This document shows positions 63,668 through 64,000 of a stretch of DNA of 64,000 nucleotides, piece by piece; position 1 is the stretch's first letter, and each line of letters starts with the position of its first letter. A program made the position numbers and the translations under genes. Under the pieces are notes generated by a model. It saw only the letters and a program-made list of their open reading frames with translations, had not been told where the DNA came from and ran no database searches. The DNA is taken from positions 1 through 64,000 of the forward strand of contig NZ_CAJSLV010000048.1 of NCBI RefSeq assembly GCF_907177275.1. Reading direction: 5' to 3'. The stretch is from Actinacidiphila cocklensis (GTDB lineage: Bacteria; Actinomycetota; Actinomycetes; Streptomycetales; Streptomycetaceae).

Positions 63668-64000
63668 TCAGCCGCGGCCGGCCAGGAGCGCCGCCGCGAT
63701 GGCGTCGTACGCGGGCTTGGGCCGGTAGTGCGCGTCGTAGGGGGTGGCGGCGCCCTGGCCGTGGAAGGCGCCGGGCACCCATGAGGTGGCGTCGCTGAAG
63801 CCCCAGACGGTGACGCCGCGGCAGCGGGCGACGGCCAGGCAGGCGCGCAGCACCGCGTCGTAGTCGTCGGCCTGCTGCCGCAGCGAGGCGGCGTCGGGCG
63901 GGGTCGGCATCCGTACGTCGAGCTCGGTGACGGCCACGTCCAGGCCGAGGCCGGCGAAGCGCTGCAGGTTCGCCCGGAAGTCGGCGGGCACGCGGCCGAG
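63668..64000 (-). CDS. Endo-1,4-beta-xylanase, GH10 (5' end missing, off right edge)
   Basis: The last 110 or so residues of a GH10 xylanase. The nucleophile Glu lies in [28 protein letters not shown] and [14 protein letters not shown] are further family landmarks. The protein stops at 63668 and continues beyond the window. It is probably secreted and works on xylan; the signal peptide is out of view. It is convergent with nirD. Confidence 0.93.
   Translation of the reverse strand, partial: LGRVPADFRANLQRFAGLGLDVAVTELDVRMPTPPDAASLRQQADDYDAVLRACLAVARCRGVTVWGFSDATSWVPGAFHGQGAATPYDAHYRPKPAYDAIAAALLAGRG

Overview
The window is very GC-rich DNA with strong third-position G/C bias. It carries Streptomyces-type landmarks: an hrdA-type sigma factor beside dnaG, XRE/DUF397 regulator pairs, GTG starts, Tat signals and the C-rich intergenic repeats common in that family. 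It most likely comes from the conserved chromosomal core of a Streptomyces or close Streptomycetaceae relative. Two genes run off the edges: a GH3 beta-glucosidase on the left and a GH10 xylanase on the right. Everything here was read by eye from the sequence, without database searches.

Layout. 1-2.65 kb: GH3 enzyme, a tandem array of 73/74-bp repeats, and a quinone-oxidoreductase-like gene. 2.8-6.3 kb: the ferrous iron uptake operon efeUOB behind a clear DtxR/DmdR iron box. 6.4-8.7 kb: a zinc-ribbon membrane protein, a curcumin-reductase-like MDR enzyme and an Ohr-type peroxidase. 8.7-17.1 kb: a sensory and kinase cluster made of a trypsin-like protease with a degenerate NTPase-like region, a PknG orthologue (rubredoxin-kinase-TPR), a vWA/zinc-ribbon protein and a membrane protein fused to a solute-binding domain. 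A small trypco2-like gene is divergent from it. 17.5-22.4 kb: a translationally coupled amidase, 62-aa ORF and alpha/beta-hydrolase operon. 22.7-27.6 kb: a decayed accessory stretch with a broken S53-type protease/ricin-lectin gene, a TPR protein, a DUF1877-like protein, a truncated SAH-hydrolase-like gene and an intact NUDIX gene. It is followed by three tRNA genes (CAU, Asn, Asn).

28-39.7 kb: a YtxH-like protein, an FGGY sugar kinase, a heterodimeric ABC exporter, a 2H phosphoesterase, a DUF3048 lipoprotein, an ATPase/XRE/DUF397 regulatory trio and a Ser/Thr kinase with a beta-propeller. 39.7-45.3 kb: two MarR-controlled transporter loci, one with its operator lying inside a PIN-domain gene remnant. 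45.4-47.9 kb: two secreted proteins. 48.6-56.8 kb: hrdA, a start-less small reading frame, dnaG, a GNAT protein, a ferredoxin-reductase-like flavoprotein, dgt, a CbiX-type chelatase and a gamma-glutamylcyclotransferase. 56.9-63.7 kb: a SanA/DUF218 protein, a GntR regulator with an OsmC protein, a GlxA-type AraC regulator with an isochorismatase-like hydrolase, and the assimilatory nitrite reductase genes nirB and nirD.

How parts fit together. efeUOB imports iron. The CbiX-type chelatase may make the sirohaem that NirB needs. The PknG block looks like a Streptomyces version of the mycobacterial GlnH-GlnX-PknG relay, but with sensor and binding protein fused and with a conflict-system-like protease/trypco2 pair attached. 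It is the most distinctive feature of the window.
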